Assembly (NCBI RefSeq): GCF_015714715.1
Contig: NZ_WAHS01000001.1
Span: 2,119,001 to 2,183,000 of the forward strand
Source of the DNA: Aestuariivirga litoralis
GTDB lineage: Bacteria > Pseudomonadota > Alphaproteobacteria > Rhizobiales > Aestuariivirgaceae
Reading direction: 5' to 3'
Length of the DNA stretch: 64,000 nt
The translations under genes were made by a program, and so were the position numbers. Below, piece after piece: positions 25,600-34,684 of the stretch. A model generated the notes under the pieces. The model worked only from the letters and a program-made list of their open reading frames with translations. It searched no databases and was not told where the DNA came from. The first letter of the stretch is position 1; each line of letters starts with the position of its first letter.

Positions 25600-26772
25600 A
25601 TGCGTCTTGCGAAAATCGCTGACCGGGTTGCCGGGCTCGGCTCGGATAAATGGGCCGTGCATGTTGAAGGCAAGCAGCGGCGCTCACGCGGCGAAGAGCT
25701 GATCTTCCTGTCGATCGGTGAACCCGATCTGGCACCCCCGCATGCGATCCTTGACGTGGCGGCGAAGCAGATGATGTCTGGCCGCACCAAATATTCCGCC
25801 GGCAATGGCGAGCAGAACATGCTCGACGCGCTGGCCAGGTTCTACACCAAACAAACGGGCCGCAAGATCACCAGCGATCAATTCATCTTCCTGCCGGGCA
25901 CCCAGACGGCATTGGCGGTGGCGTTCCTGTCAATCGTGGATCCCGGTGATGAAGTGATCCTGTTTGATCCTTACTATGCCACCTATGAGGCCGTGGTGGC
26001 GGCACCTGGCGGCATTGTCGTTCCGGTCAAGCTTGATCCGGACACTGGATTTCACCCGAACATTGCGCTGCTGGAAAGGGCTATTACCAAGAAGACGCGC
26101 GCCATCCTGCTCAACACGCCGAGCAACCCGACGGGTGCTGTGTTCACCGAAGCCGAAGTGAAAGCCATTGGCGCAGTGGCGAAGAAGCATGATCTGTGGA
26201 TCGTGTCGGATGAAGTCTATGCCACGCAGGTGCATGGTGATCACGTGTTCACCTCGCCGTTCTTCGACAAGGCGCTGGAGGAGCGCGTCATCGTGTGTTC
26301 CTCGATTTCGAAATCGCATGCATTGCCCGGCTTCCGCTGCGGTTGGATCGCGGGCTCGGCGGAATTCTGTGCCAGGATCACCACGGTTTCGGAAACGCTG
26401 CTGTTCGGCTCGCAGCCCTTCCTCGAAGATGCGACCGCCTTTGCGCTGACGCATGAATTCGAAGAGACCGAGAAGATGCGCCAGCTTTATGTGGCGCGCG
26501 GGCAGGCGCTGATTGAAGGCCTGCGCGGCAGCAACAAGGTTTCGGCGCGGATGCCCGAAGGCGGCATGTTCCTGATGGTGGATGTGCGCAAGACGGGCTT
26601 GTCCGGGGAGGAATTTGCCTTCCGGCTGCTGCGCGAGAAGCAGGTGGTGACCATGCCGGGTGAGAGTTTCGGTACGGGTGGTGCAGGTCATTTGCGTGTG
26701 GCGTTGACGGTGGATGAGGCCGAGATCAGGCAAGCCGCTGAGCGGATTGCTGCACTGGCAGCAGAGATCTAG
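25600..26772 (+). CDS. aruH: Fold-type I aminotransferase, arginine:pyruvate transaminase (AruH)-like
   Basis: A 390-residue PLP enzyme. It shows I-G-E-P-D near the start, L-N-T-P-S-N-P-T-G, the W-I-V-S-D-E-V-Y segment, and the PLP lysine in S-I-S-K-S-H-A-L-P-G-F-R-C-G-W. The opening (K-W-A-V-H-V-E...R-G-E-E-L-I-F-L-S-I-G-E-P-D) and the G-G-M-F-L-M-V-D-V-R-K-T-G-L-S-G-E-E-F block closely parallel Pseudomonas AruH. AruH converts L-arginine plus pyruvate to 2-ketoarginine plus alanine, the substrate of the AruI-like enzyme encoded 4 kb upstream. A more general aspartate-type transaminase remains possible. GAGGG precedes the ATG by 6 bases. Its stop overlaps that of the convergent regulator in CTAG. 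Confidence 0.72.
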   Translation: MRLAKIADRVAGLGSDKWAVHVEGKQRRSRGEELIFLSIGEPDLAPPHAILDVAAKQMMSGRTKYSAGNGEQNMLDALARFYTKQTGRKITSDQFIFLPGTQTALAVAFLSIVDPGDEVILFDPYYATYEAVVAAPGGIVVPVKLDPDTGFHPNIALLERAITKKTRAILLNTPSNPTGAVFTEAEVKAIGAVAKKHDLWIVSDEVYATQVHGDHVFTSPFFDKALEERVIVCSSISKSHALPGFRCGWIAGSAEFCARITTVSETLLFGSQPFLEDATAFALTHEFEETEKMRQLYVARGQALIEGLRGSNKVSARMPEGGMFLMVDVRKTGLSGEEFAFRLLREKQVVTMPGESFGTGGAGHLRVALTVDEAEIRQAAERIAALAAEI

Positions 26773-28088
26773 ACCGGTTCGAAATCCGTGGGGCCACGGA
26801 TATAGTCGTTCAGGCCGGTGGGCCGGGTCACTGCTGCAGCGATGCGGCGGGTGCAGTTTCTGATTTCACACAGGCGGCAGGCGGGGCCCCAAGGGCGCTG
26901 TTCCAATTTCGCGGCGTAGATGGTCTTGCCGAAGAATTCCGGCGTTATCAGCAATGAAGTGGGGTTGCCGTCTTGGCGGGATGCGATGGCGATGAGCGTG
27001 CTACCTTCGGCTGGTTTCATCTCCGCCATGTGGAGGCCGGTTCCTGCATCGAAGAGCGGCAGTTGTGTGCAGGGGGGCGCATCAGCAGCAATGAAAATCT
27101 TCAGCTGGCCAAATCGCGAGGCCATCTGTCCAGACGCATTGAGCGCGAGATAAGCGGCATTGTCTTGCAGCAGCGCAATACGCAGCATCACATCGCTATA
27201 GGGAACTGAAAAACGCCGCGCCAGCCGTTCGATATCGAAGCGCAAATCCTCGGCACTGGTGCGGAACAGTGCGCGTGGCAGGCGCAGGGCGAGGCAGAGA
27301 TAATCCTTCATCGCCGCCTTGGCCTGACGCTCGGCTTCCGGATTGCCATTGAAGGGCGATTTCAAAACCGCCTCGTCGATGAGGGCCTTGCCTTCGAGGC
27401 GCGCGAGAAGATGTGCAGCCTCTTCCAGCCGCGTTTCAAAACCGAGTGCTTCGGAAATCATCAGGCGCTGTGAATGGCGATCATAACGGCTGCGATCCTG
27501 GCCCATGATGGTCTCAGGCCTGACGCGCACGTCCACGCCAAAGGCGCTGCGCAGCCGTGCTTTGATGCCGGCAAAGATATCGTCCTTCGGCGAAAGCTCG
27601 CTCCAGATTTCTTCAGCCAGACCTTCGAGATCGTCGTTGTCGCGCTCGTTCAGCCATTCAGTCGCCGTCTGCGGCGACGTCACGGTGGGAAGACCCTGCG
27701 CTGCGCTGGCGAGCTTTCGCAATGCCTCGCGATAGGCTGCATAAAGCTTCAAACCGGCGGCGGAAAAATTGGGGGCCACCTGCAAGGCTTCATTGAGTTC
27801 ACCACCCGGCGGCACTTCGCCCTGCAGCAACGGGTCTGCCAGCATCTCACGCAATTGCGGGAGCAAAGCGTGGGCCGCTTCGCTTGCCGCCAATTCGGTG
27901 ACGTCCACGCCATCCATCGTCGAAAGCTTGAGGATCACCTGTGCGGTGAGCGGGCGCTGGTCGCGCTCCATCAGGTTCAGATAGCTGGCCGAGATGCCGA
28001 GGCTTTGCGCGAAGGCAAGTTGGGTCAGGCCCTGCTTGGCGCGCAAGCGGCGGAGGCGGGAACCGGCGAAGATTTTGCTGCTGGCCAT
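26769..28088 (-). CDS. ScfR-family regulator (XRE HTH + IrrE-like + DUF2083), RamB/PccR-type
   Basis: A 439-residue regulator. An N-terminal Cro/cI-type HTH (K-Q-G-L-T-Q-L-A-F-A-Q-S-L-G-I-S-A-S-Y-L) is followed by an IrrE/ImmA-like central domain that lacks an HExxH metal site (E-E-A-A-H-L-L-A-R-L). The C-terminal domain contains the Cys cluster C-R-L-C-E-I-R-N-C. This is the ScfR architecture (RamB, PccR, MccR), sensors of short-chain acyl-CoA that control acetate or propionate pathways. It is transcribed divergently from isocitrate lyase across 132 bp, so the likely target is the glyoxylate bypass. A perfect 9-bp tandem repeat lies immediately before its ATG. Confidence 0.85.
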   Translation of the reverse strand: MASSKIFAGSRLRRLRAKQGLTQLAFAQSLGISASYLNLMERDQRPLTAQVILKLSTMDGVDVTELAASEAAHALLPQLREMLADPLLQGEVPPGGELNEALQVAPNFSAAGLKLYAAYREALRKLASAAQGLPTVTSPQTATEWLNERDNDDLEGLAEEIWSELSPKDDIFAGIKARLRSAFGVDVRVRPETIMGQDRSRYDRHSQRLMISEALGFETRLEEAAHLLARLEGKALIDEAVLKSPFNGNPEAERQAKAAMKDYLCLALRLPRALFRTSAEDLRFDIERLARRFSVPYSDVMLRIALLQDNAAYLALNASGQMASRFGQLKIFIAADAPPCTQLPLFDAGTGLHMAEMKPAEGSTLIAIASRQDGNPTSLLITPEFFGKTIYAAKLEQRPWGPACRLCEIRNCTRRIAAAVTRPTGLNDYIRGPTDFEPV

Positions 28089-28090
28089 GA

Positions 28091-28108
28091 TTTACAGAAT
28101 TTACAGAA
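28091..28108. promoter_or_regulatory. Tandem 9-bp direct repeat (TTTACAGAA twice), candidate ScfR operator
   Basis: Two perfect copies of TTTACAGAA abut each other two bases upstream of the regulator's ATG and ~110 bp before aceA. It could be the binding site of the regulator for autorepression and aceA control. The published RamB motif has a TTTGCAAA-like core, which this is not, so the link is tentative. Confidence 0.35.
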
Positions 28109-28220
28109 ATATTGAAGTTCGTTTACTATCTATAACACAATTACTTCAAAACCGCCCGCCAATCCAGTGTTTTTGACCCTCAATGCTGTAAGCAATTGTC
28201 ATAACCACTGGAGAAGTCCC

Positions 28221-29501
28221 ATGACGACCTTTGAATCCCTCATTCCCCACGCGCCGCAGCGACGCTTTGACGGGATCACCCGCCCCTACACGCCGCAGGA
28301 TGTCGATAAGCTGCGCGGCTCGGTGAGCCAGCGGTTCACCCTGGCTGAAATGGGCGCGCAGCGGCTGTGGGCGCTTTTGCACAATGAACCTTTCACCAAT
28401 GCGCTGGGTGCCTTGTCGGGCAATCAGGCCATGCAGATGGTGCGGGCCGGATTGAAGGCGATCTACCTTTCGGGGTGGCAAGTGGCGGCTGACGCCAATG
28501 TGGCCGGGGCGATGTATCCTGACCAGTCGCTTTACCCTGCCAATTCCGGACCGGAACTAGCGCGCAAGATCAACCGCACCCTGCAACGCGCCGATCAGAT
28601 CGAACATGCCGAGGGCCGCAAGTCGGTCGACAACTGGTTCGCGCCCATCGTGGCCGATGCGGAAGCCGGCTTCGGCGGGCCGCTCAATGCGTTTGAGATC
28701 ATGAAGGCCTATATTGAGGCGGGCGTGGCCGGGGTTCACTTCGAAGACCAACTCGCTTCGGAAAAAAAGTGCGGCCATTTGGGTGGCAAGGTGCTGATCC
28801 CCACGGGTGCGCATATCCGCAACCTGGTGGCGGCGCGCCTTGCGGCTGACGTGATGGGCGTTTCAACATTGATCGTGGCGCGCACCGATGCCGAGGCGGC
28901 CAAATTGCTGACCTCCGACATTGACGAGAATGACAAGCCGTTCGTGCTGCCCGATGCGCGCACGCCGGAAGGCTTCTATCATGTGAAGAATGGCATGGAT
29001 CCGTGCATCGCCCGCGCAATCGCCTATGCGCCCTATTGCGACCTGATCTGGATGGAAACGTCCACGCCTGATCTGGGCCAGGCCAAGAAATTTGCTGAAG
29101 CAGTGCGCAAAGTGCATCCGGGCAAGATGCTGGCCTACAATTGCTCGCCTTCGTTCAACTGGAAGAAGAAGCTGGACGAAGCGACGATTGCCAAGTTCCA
29201 GCGTGAACTGGGTGCGATGGGTTACAAGTTCCAGTTCATCACGCTGGCTGGCTTCCATCAGCTGAATCACGGCATGTTCGAACTGGCGCGCGGCTATGCG
29301 GCAGAGCAGATGACGGCCTATTCGCGCCTGCAGGAAGCCGAATTCGCTTCCGAAGCCCATGGCTACACTGCCACGCGCCACCAGCGTGAAGTGGGCACAG
29401 GTTATTTCGACCTCGTTTCCACCACCATTACCGGTGGCAAGTCATCGACGACCGCGATGCATGACTCGACCGAACATCATCAATTCAAAGCAGCCGAATA
29501 G
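28221..29501 (+). CDS. aceA: Isocitrate lyase
   Basis: A 426-residue enzyme that splits isocitrate into glyoxylate and succinate, opening the glyoxylate bypass needed for growth on acetate or fatty acids. The catalytic signature K-K-C-G-H-L-G-G-K is intact, with [16 protein letters not shown] and the C-terminal Q-F-K-A-A-E. Length is typical of the short bacterial form. The ATG at 28221 has GGAGA upstream; the frame opens further upstream at 28167 without support. It is followed 9 bp later by a small gene, and opposed by an ScfR-type regulator. Confidence 0.97.
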   Translation: MTTFESLIPHAPQRRFDGITRPYTPQDVDKLRGSVSQRFTLAEMGAQRLWALLHNEPFTNALGALSGNQAMQMVRAGLKAIYLSGWQVAADANVAGAMYPDQSLYPANSGPELARKINRTLQRADQIEHAEGRKSVDNWFAPIVADAEAGFGGPLNAFEIMKAYIEAGVAGVHFEDQLASEKKCGHLGGKVLIPTGAHIRNLVAARLAADVMGVSTLIVARTDAEAAKLLTSDIDENDKPFVLPDARTPEGFYHVKNGMDPCIARAIAYAPYCDLIWMETSTPDLGQAKKFAEAVRKVHPGKMLAYNCSPSFNWKKKLDEATIAKFQRELGAMGYKFQFITLAGFHQLNHGMFELARGYAAEQMTAYSRLQEAEFASEAHGYTATRHQREVGTGYFDLVSTTITGGKSSTTAMHDSTEHHQFKAAE

Positions 29502-29510
29502 GAGGACACG

Positions 29511-29741
29511 ATGTTGCAGACCCATGTGCGCGACCGGGCCGATGCCCAGGCCATAACGATGGACGAAAAGCAGACCAAGGCCATTCGCCTGGTGGCCAAT
29601 GAACTGCACCGCCTAAACAATGCGATGATCGCCGCTGTAGAGACTGGACTGACGGTTGAGTTGCAGCGCGGGGCGCGGCATCACACCGAAGGCGGCTTCT
29701 GGGGCGACCTGATGATCCCCATCGTGCACAAGCAGCGCTAA
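29511..29741 (+). CDS. Small protein of unknown function coupled to aceA
   Basis: A 76-residue hydrophilic protein with no motif I recognise. It has a central helix-prone part (E-K-Q-T-K-A-I-R-L-V-A-N-E-L-H-R-L-N-N-A-M) and a tail G-F-W-G-D-L-M-I-P-I-V. A strong Shine-Dalgarno (AGGAGGA) is placed in the 9-bp gap after aceA, so it is co-transcribed and probably well translated. Its placement suggests a role in, or regulation of, the glyoxylate pathway; no function is claimed. Confidence 0.7.
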   Translation: MLQTHVRDRADAQAITMDEKQTKAIRLVANELHRLNNAMIAAVETGLTVELQRGARHHTEGGFWGDLMIPIVHKQR

Positions 29742-29759
29742 CGAAACGGGCGCGGTGGC

Positions 29760-30797
29760 TCAGTTCATCCGATTCACCGCGTCCACCAAACCCGCATCGC
29801 ATTTGCGCTGGGCCACATCGCCCGCCGCCAGCAGCGTTTTCAGGTCATCGCCGCCGGGAATATCGCCGCGCAGGTTGAGCACCACTTCTGAAATCCGGCC
29901 GCCGCGATCGCAATTCACTTCCACCTTGCGGCCTGTGCCCTTGCCGAAAGCTTCGTCGAATTTCGCGCGGATGTCATCGGCGCGCACTTGCTTGCCGATA
30001 TTAGCGGCCATGAAAGCCTGCACGGCTGACGCGTTCACCTCGGCGGCGAGGCGCAGTTCATCCTTGAAATATTGCTCGGCTGAATCTGCCGGATAGCAGG
30101 TGCCGTGCTTGATCCATTCATGGCGCTCCAGATCGGACTGGGTGCCGGGCATGGCCTTGTCGAGGGCGGCTTTAGTTTCTGCGGTCAACTTTGGTTCCGG
30201 CAGATCTTCCCAACGGTGCTGGTCATCCAATGCGGCGATCTTCGGGTCCACGCCGCAGAACTGGTTGCGGCGCGGTTGCGGCCACAGGCCGTGGAGCGTG
30301 AAATGCGTGGCTTCAAAGCTCGATGGCTTTTGCGCGCGACATTCGGGCTTGCTGCCCATCGCTTCACAAAAGGCCGGCTCCCAGGACAGGGCCAGCACAT
30401 AATAAGGCGTCTTGCCACCAAAGTTGCGCGACGGAGCCTTGGGTTTCACCGTGCCCTGCGATGTGTCCACCGGCTTTTGCGCAGGTGCTGCGGGTGCAGC
30501 AGGCGCTGCGGCCTGCGTGCCGTCGGTGGAGCCGCAATCAATCGCAACCCAGCGCTGGTTCGGCTCTGCACCGGGTACGACGACATAGTAATGCGTGGCC
30601 GTGTCATTGTTCTTGCCAAGGATCTGGTAGGAGCGGCCTGCCTCAAGCATCACATTGCCCGGATTGGTGCCCTTCTTGATCGAAGCGAGCGCCGGGCAGG
30701 CCTTCGACGCGGTGAGCTGGCCTTCCATCTTCACCTGCGCGATGGCTGATGTGGCGCAAAGCCCTGAAAGCAAGGCGGCGAACAGAAAACGGGTCAT
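29760..30797 (-). CDS. Secreted ribonuclease T2 family protein with N-terminal extra domain
   Basis: A 345-residue protein. A Sec signal peptide spans residues ~1-20 (hydrophobic core L-L-S-G-L-C-A-T-S-A, A-I-A cut). A small ~70-residue domain follows (I-K-K-G-T-N-P-G-N-V-M-L-E-A-G-R-S-Y, ending R-W-V-A-I-D-C-G), then a Pro/Ala-rich linker, then the RNase T2 domain. The catalytic segments are F-T-L-H-G-L-W-P-Q and H-E-W-I-K-H-G-T-C-Y. It would degrade RNA in the periplasm or outside the cell. GAGGAG lies before the ATG at 30797. It is divergent from cysD. Confidence 0.92.
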   Translation of the reverse strand: MTRFLFAALLSGLCATSAIAQVKMEGQLTASKACPALASIKKGTNPGNVMLEAGRSYQILGKNNDTATHYYVVVPGAEPNQRWVAIDCGSTDGTQAAAPAAPAAPAQKPVDTSQGTVKPKAPSRNFGGKTPYYVLALSWEPAFCEAMGSKPECRAQKPSSFEATHFTLHGLWPQPRRNQFCGVDPKIAALDDQHRWEDLPEPKLTAETKAALDKAMPGTQSDLERHEWIKHGTCYPADSAEQYFKDELRLAAEVNASAVQAFMAANIGKQVRADDIRAKFDEAFGKGTGRKVEVNCDRGGRISEVVLNLRGDIPGGDDLKTLLAAGDVAQRKCDAGLVDAVNRMN

Positions 30798-30901
30798 GGT
30801 GGCACTCCTCTGGTCCCGTCCTAGCGTGAAATGCAGGGCTGCTCACCCCTTTTATGATGACGCTTTCGCAATAGGATTTTGACTTGAGGAAAACTAAATG
30901 G

Positions 30902-30915
30902 TAGGAAATATCCTA
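30902..30915. promoter_or_regulatory. Palindrome TAGGA-N4-TCCTA immediately upstream of cysD
   Basis: A perfect inverted repeat (TAGGAAATATCCTA) ends two bases before the cysD ATG, and overlaps the natural Shine-Dalgarno (TAGGA). A further ATAGGA half-site is at 30871-30876. It could be an operator for control of sulfate activation. Because the CysD N-terminus looks like an HTH domain, self-binding is worth testing. Confidence 0.5.
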
Positions 30916-30917
30916 TC

Positions 30918-32033
30918 ATGAGCACATCAACCACCGCATTTCTCGGCGAAATTGAGCAATTTCTGGCCAAATCCGCCACCGATCCTAGCACTTTGGGCAA
31001 AAATGCCCTGGGTGATCCTAATTTCGTGTTTGATCTGCGCAATGGGCGCAGCCCCTCCACCCGCACCATCGACAAGGTGCGCAGGTGGATTCTGACGCAG
31101 GCGCCGAAGCCTGCCGTGCCGGGGCTGAATGGCGACCGCCTCACCCATCTGCAGAAGCTGGAGGCCGAGTCCATCCACATTATCCGCGAAGTGGCGGCGG
31201 AATGTGAAAAGCCGGTGATGCTGTATTCGATCGGCAAGGACTCAGCCGTGATGTTGCATCTGGCGATGAAGGCATTCTATCCGGCCAAGCCGCCCTTCCC
31301 GCTGATGCATGTGGATACGCGCTGGAAATTCCGCGACATGATCACGATGCGCGATGAAACCGCGCGCAAGCTGGGTCTTGAGCTGCTGGTCCATATCAAT
31401 CCCGATGGCGTGGCGAAGAATGTGAACCCGTTCGATCATGGCTCGGCGCTGCATACCCAGATCATGAAGACCGATGGCCTCAAGCAGGCGCTGGACAAAT
31501 ATGGTTTCGATGCTGCCTTTGGCGGCGCGCGCCGTGATGAAGAAAAATCCCGCGCCAAGGAGCGCATCTTCTCGTTCCGCGATACCAAGCATCGCTGGGA
31601 CCCGAAGAACCAGCGACCTGAGCTTTGGAATTTGTATAACGCACGAAAGAACAAGGGCGAGTCGATCCGCGTGTTCCCGCTGTCGAACTGGACTGAACTC
31701 GACATCTGGCAATATATCGCGCGCGAAAACATTCCGATTGTGCCGCTGTATTTTGCTGCCGAGCGCCCGGTTGTCGAACGTGATGGGCAATTGATTATGG
31801 TGGATGATGACCGGATGCGCCTGCATCCGGGCGAGAAGCCGATGATGAAGAAAATCCGTTTCCGTACGCTGGGCTGCTATCCGCTGACTGGGGCGATTGA
31901 ATCGGAAGCCGGCACGCTCAATGACATTATCGAGGAAATGCTGGTGGCCACCTCGTCGGAACGGCAGGGCCGCGTGATCGACAAGGATGCGTCGCAGTCG
32001 ATGGAGAAGAAGAAGCAGGAGGGGTATTTCTGA
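30918..32033 (+). CDS. cysD: Sulfate adenylyltransferase subunit 2 (CysD) with N-terminal HTH-like extension
   Basis: A 371-residue protein. Residues ~72-371 are a standard Cys[19 protein letters not shown], the PP-loop [26 protein letters not shown], and the C-terminal S-E-R-Q-G-R-V-I-D. With CysN it makes adenosine 5'-phosphosulfate from sulfate and ATP. Typical CysD is ~300 residues and begins at about residue 72 here. The first ~71 residues ([11 protein letters not shown], then [17 protein letters not shown], then I-D-K-V-R-R-W-I) resemble small stand-alone alphaproteobacterial HTH-like proteins. The frame is continuous; no internal ATG precedes the CysD domain. The stop overlaps the cysNC start (TGATG). 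Confidence 0.93.
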   Translation: MSTSTTAFLGEIEQFLAKSATDPSTLGKNALGDPNFVFDLRNGRSPSTRTIDKVRRWILTQAPKPAVPGLNGDRLTHLQKLEAESIHIIREVAAECEKPVMLYSIGKDSAVMLHLAMKAFYPAKPPFPLMHVDTRWKFRDMITMRDETARKLGLELLVHINPDGVAKNVNPFDHGSALHTQIMKTDGLKQALDKYGFDAAFGGARRDEEKSRAKERIFSFRDTKHRWDPKNQRPELWNLYNARKNKGESIRVFPLSNWTELDIWQYIARENIPIVPLYFAAERPVVERDGQLIMVDDDRMRLHPGEKPMMKKIRFRTLGCYPLTGAIESEAGTLNDIIEEMLVATSSERQGRVIDKDASQSMEKKKQEGYF

Positions 32034-33934
32034 TGACCCGCTTTGTTGAATATCAGGGTGGCGATGTTGATGCGTTTCTTGCGGCACAGGAACAGAAGGA
32101 TCTGCTGCGCTTCATCACCTGCGGCTCCGTCGATGACGGCAAGTCCACGCTGATTGGGCGCCTGCTGTATGAATCAAAGATGCTGTTCGAAGACCAGTTG
32201 GCCGCATTGGAAGCCGACTCGAAGAAGCTCGGCACGCAAGGCGGCAATCTGGATTTCGCGCTGCTCGTGGACGGTCTCGCGGCTGAACGCGAACAGGGCA
32301 TCACCATTGACGTGGCTTATCGCGCCTTCACCACCGCGCGGCGCAAGTTCATCGTGGCCGATACGCCCGGCCATGAACAATATACCCGCAACATGGCCAC
32401 TGGTGCTTCCACCGCCGAACTGGCCATCATCCTGATCGACGCACGCAAGGGCGTGCTGACCCAGACCCGCCGCCACAGCTTCATCTGCAAGCTGCTGGGC
32501 ATCCGGCATCTGGTTCTGTGCATCAACAAGATGGATCTCGTCGGTTATTCGCGCGAGACGTTTGAAAAGATCGAAGCGGATTACCGGAAGTTTGCTGCCG
32601 AACTCGGCATCACCTCGAAGATCACTGTTGTTCCGGTTTCGGCTTTGGCGGGTGACAATATCATCGACCGCTCGGCCAACATGCAATGGTATCAGGGCCC
32701 AACTTTGATGGGCCACCTTGAAACCGTGCCGGTTGGTGATGATGCGAAGGAAAAGCCTTTCCGCATGCCGGTGCAATGGGTGTCACGCCCGGACCAGAAT
32801 TTCCGTGGCTTTGCCGGCACGATTGCGGCCGGCACGATAAAGCCCGGCGATGCCGTGAAGGTTCTGCCTTCAGGCCGGCAGAGCATTGTGACCCGCATCG
32901 TGACGCAGGATGGTGATTTGCCCGAAGCCCAAGCTGAGCAAGCGATCACGCTCACGCTGGCGGATGAAGTGGATGCAAGCCGTGGCGATGTGATCACTGC
33001 GGCGCAAAGTCCGGTGGAAGTGTCTGATCAGTTTGAAGCGCAGGTGTTGTGGATGGGTGATGAGCCCATGCTGCCGGGGCGATCCTATGTGATTAAGTCG
33101 GCCGCCAAGTCGCTGCCCGGCACGCTGGACAAGCTGAAATACAAGGTCAATGTCAACACGCTGGAACGCACTGCCACGGAAACGCTGGCGCTAAATGAAA
33201 TCGGCGTGTGCAATCTTGAACTCAATGGGCCCTTGGCGTTTGAACCTTACGGCGAGAACAAGACGCTGGGCGCCTTTATCATCATTGATCGCTTCAGCAA
33301 CAACACGGTGGGTTTTGGCCTGATCAATTTCGCGCTTCGTCGCGCCGCCAATATTCATTGGCAGGCGATGGATGTGAACAAGGACTCGCGTGCTGGCCTG
33401 CTGCGGCAGAAGCCTACGGTGCTGTGGTTCACTGGTTTGTCGGGTGCGGGTAAATCGACTATCGCCAATCTGGTGGAAAAGAAACTGCATGCACGCGGCC
33501 AGCTGACTTACCTGCTGGACGGCGACAATGTGCGCCACGGGTTGAACCGCGATCTGGGCTTCACCGATCAGGACCGCGTGGAAAATATCCGCCGCGTGGC
33601 GGAAGTGGCCAAGCTGATGACAGACGCCGGCGTGATCACGCTGGTTTCCTTCATCTCGCCCTTCAAGGCCGAACGCCAGATGGCGCGCGACTTGGTGGGC
33701 GAAGGCGAGTTCATGGAAATCTTCGTCGATACGTCTCTGGCCGAGGCCGAGAAGCGCGACGTGAAGGGGCTTTATGCCAAGGCACGGCGCGGCGAGCTGA
33801 AGAACTTCACCGGCATTTCGTCGCCCTACGAACAGCCGGATGCGGCCGAGCTGCGGGTGGATACGGGCACGATGGCGGCGGAAGACGCGGCGGAAAAGGT
33901 TGTGCAGCTGCTGGTGGAGCGGGGGCGGATTTGA
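32033..33934 (+). CDS. cysNC: Bifunctional sulfate adenylyltransferase subunit 1 / APS kinase (CysN-CysC, NodQ type)
   Basis: A 633-residue fusion. Residues ~1-440 are the CysN GTPase: [10 protein letters not shown] (G1), [12 protein letters not shown] (G3), N-K-M-D-L (G4), then the EF-Tu-like beta domains. Residues ~455-633 are APS kinase: G-L-S-G-A-G-K-S-T at about 468, [10 protein letters not shown], and F-I-S-P-F. With CysD it forms PAPS from sulfate. The fusion is well known in Rhizobiales (NodQ) and is not novel. Overlap with cysD by one base indicates coupled synthesis. Confidence 0.97.
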   Translation: MTRFVEYQGGDVDAFLAAQEQKDLLRFITCGSVDDGKSTLIGRLLYESKMLFEDQLAALEADSKKLGTQGGNLDFALLVDGLAAEREQGITIDVAYRAFTTARRKFIVADTPGHEQYTRNMATGASTAELAIILIDARKGVLTQTRRHSFICKLLGIRHLVLCINKMDLVGYSRETFEKIEADYRKFAAELGITSKITVVPVSALAGDNIIDRSANMQWYQGPTLMGHLETVPVGDDAKEKPFRMPVQWVSRPDQNFRGFAGTIAAGTIKPGDAVKVLPSGRQSIVTRIVTQDGDLPEAQAEQAITLTLADEVDASRGDVITAAQSPVEVSDQFEAQVLWMGDEPMLPGRSYVIKSAAKSLPGTLDKLKYKVNVNTLERTATETLALNEIGVCNLELNGPLAFEPYGENKTLGAFIIIDRFSNNTVGFGLINFALRRAANIHWQAMDVNKDSRAGLLRQKPTVLWFTGLSGAGKSTIANLVEKKLHARGQLTYLLDGDNVRHGLNRDLGFTDQDRVENIRRVAEVAKLMTDAGVITLVSFISPFKAERQMARDLVGEGEFMEIFVDTSLAEAEKRDVKGLYAKARRGELKNFTGISSPYEQPDAAELRVDTGTMAAEDAAEKVVQLLVERGRI

Positions 33935-33979
33935 AATCCCTGTCGTGTGGATGCGCGTGTGCGGCCCTAGATTGAGACA

Positions 33980-34591
33980 ATGGCCATGCGCGACCACTGG
34001 CAAAATGTATATGCAACCAAATCCAGCGCCAGTGTGAGCTGGTTTCAGGCGGAAGCGCTGCCCTCGCTTGCGGCCATCGGGAAATTGCGGCCGGCAAAAA
34101 ACACGGCATTCATCGACGTGGGTGGTGGAGCTTCAACGCTGGTGGATGCCTTGCTGGCCGCTGACTGGAACGATGTTTCCATTCTTGATATTGCCGATTC
34201 TGCGCTGGCTGTTCCCAAGGCGCGGCTGGGCGCGGCTGCAGGCCGGGTGAACTGGATCGTGGCGGATATCACAACGTGGCACCCCGCGCGCCAATATGGC
34301 CTGTGGCATGACAGGGCTGTCTATCATTTTCTCACAACGTCCGAGGAACGCGACGCCTATCGCACCACCCTTGAGGCAGGCCTTGCAAAGGCTGGCCATT
34401 TGGTCCTCGCGACATTCGCCCTGGACGGACCGGATAAATGCAGCGGGCTTCCCGTGCAGCGGCACGATGCGGCTTCGGTACAGCGCGAAATTGGCCCCAA
34501 TTTCAGATTGCTGGAAACATGGCCGCAGAGCCATGAGACCCCAAGTGGCAATATCCAGAAATTCAATTGGTGCCTGTTTCAACGCATCTAA
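33980..34591 (+). CDS. Class I SAM-dependent methyltransferase, small
   Basis: A 203-residue protein. Motif I F-I-D-V-G-G-G-A-S-T-L-V and acidic motif II (S-I-L-D-I-A-D) are followed by W-I-V-A-D-I-T and H-D-R-A-V-Y-H-F-L, typical of the methyltransferase-11/25 fold. The opening W-Q-N-V-Y-A-T-K and V-S-W-F-Q resemble the family with thiopurine- or metalloid-like substrates, but no substrate is assigned. It lies 45 bp after cysNC on the same strand; a second ATG (33986) is equally possible as start. Confidence 0.8.
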   Translation: MAMRDHWQNVYATKSSASVSWFQAEALPSLAAIGKLRPAKNTAFIDVGGGASTLVDALLAADWNDVSILDIADSALAVPKARLGAAAGRVNWIVADITTWHPARQYGLWHDRAVYHFLTTSEERDAYRTTLEAGLAKAGHLVLATFALDGPDKCSGLPVQRHDAASVQREIGPNFRLLETWPQSHETPSGNIQKFNWCLFQRI

Positions 34592-34684
34592 CGCATTTTG
34601 ACGTACGCCCCTCAAATTTCTCTTTTCGAGTTGAAAATCTGCGCTATAAGGCCGCCAAACCTCAGATCGTAACAGGAGAGCCTC

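Noticed and set aside
32033-33934. CysN-CysC fusion as a novelty.
   Set aside because: The fusion is well known in Rhizobiales as NodQ/CysNC.
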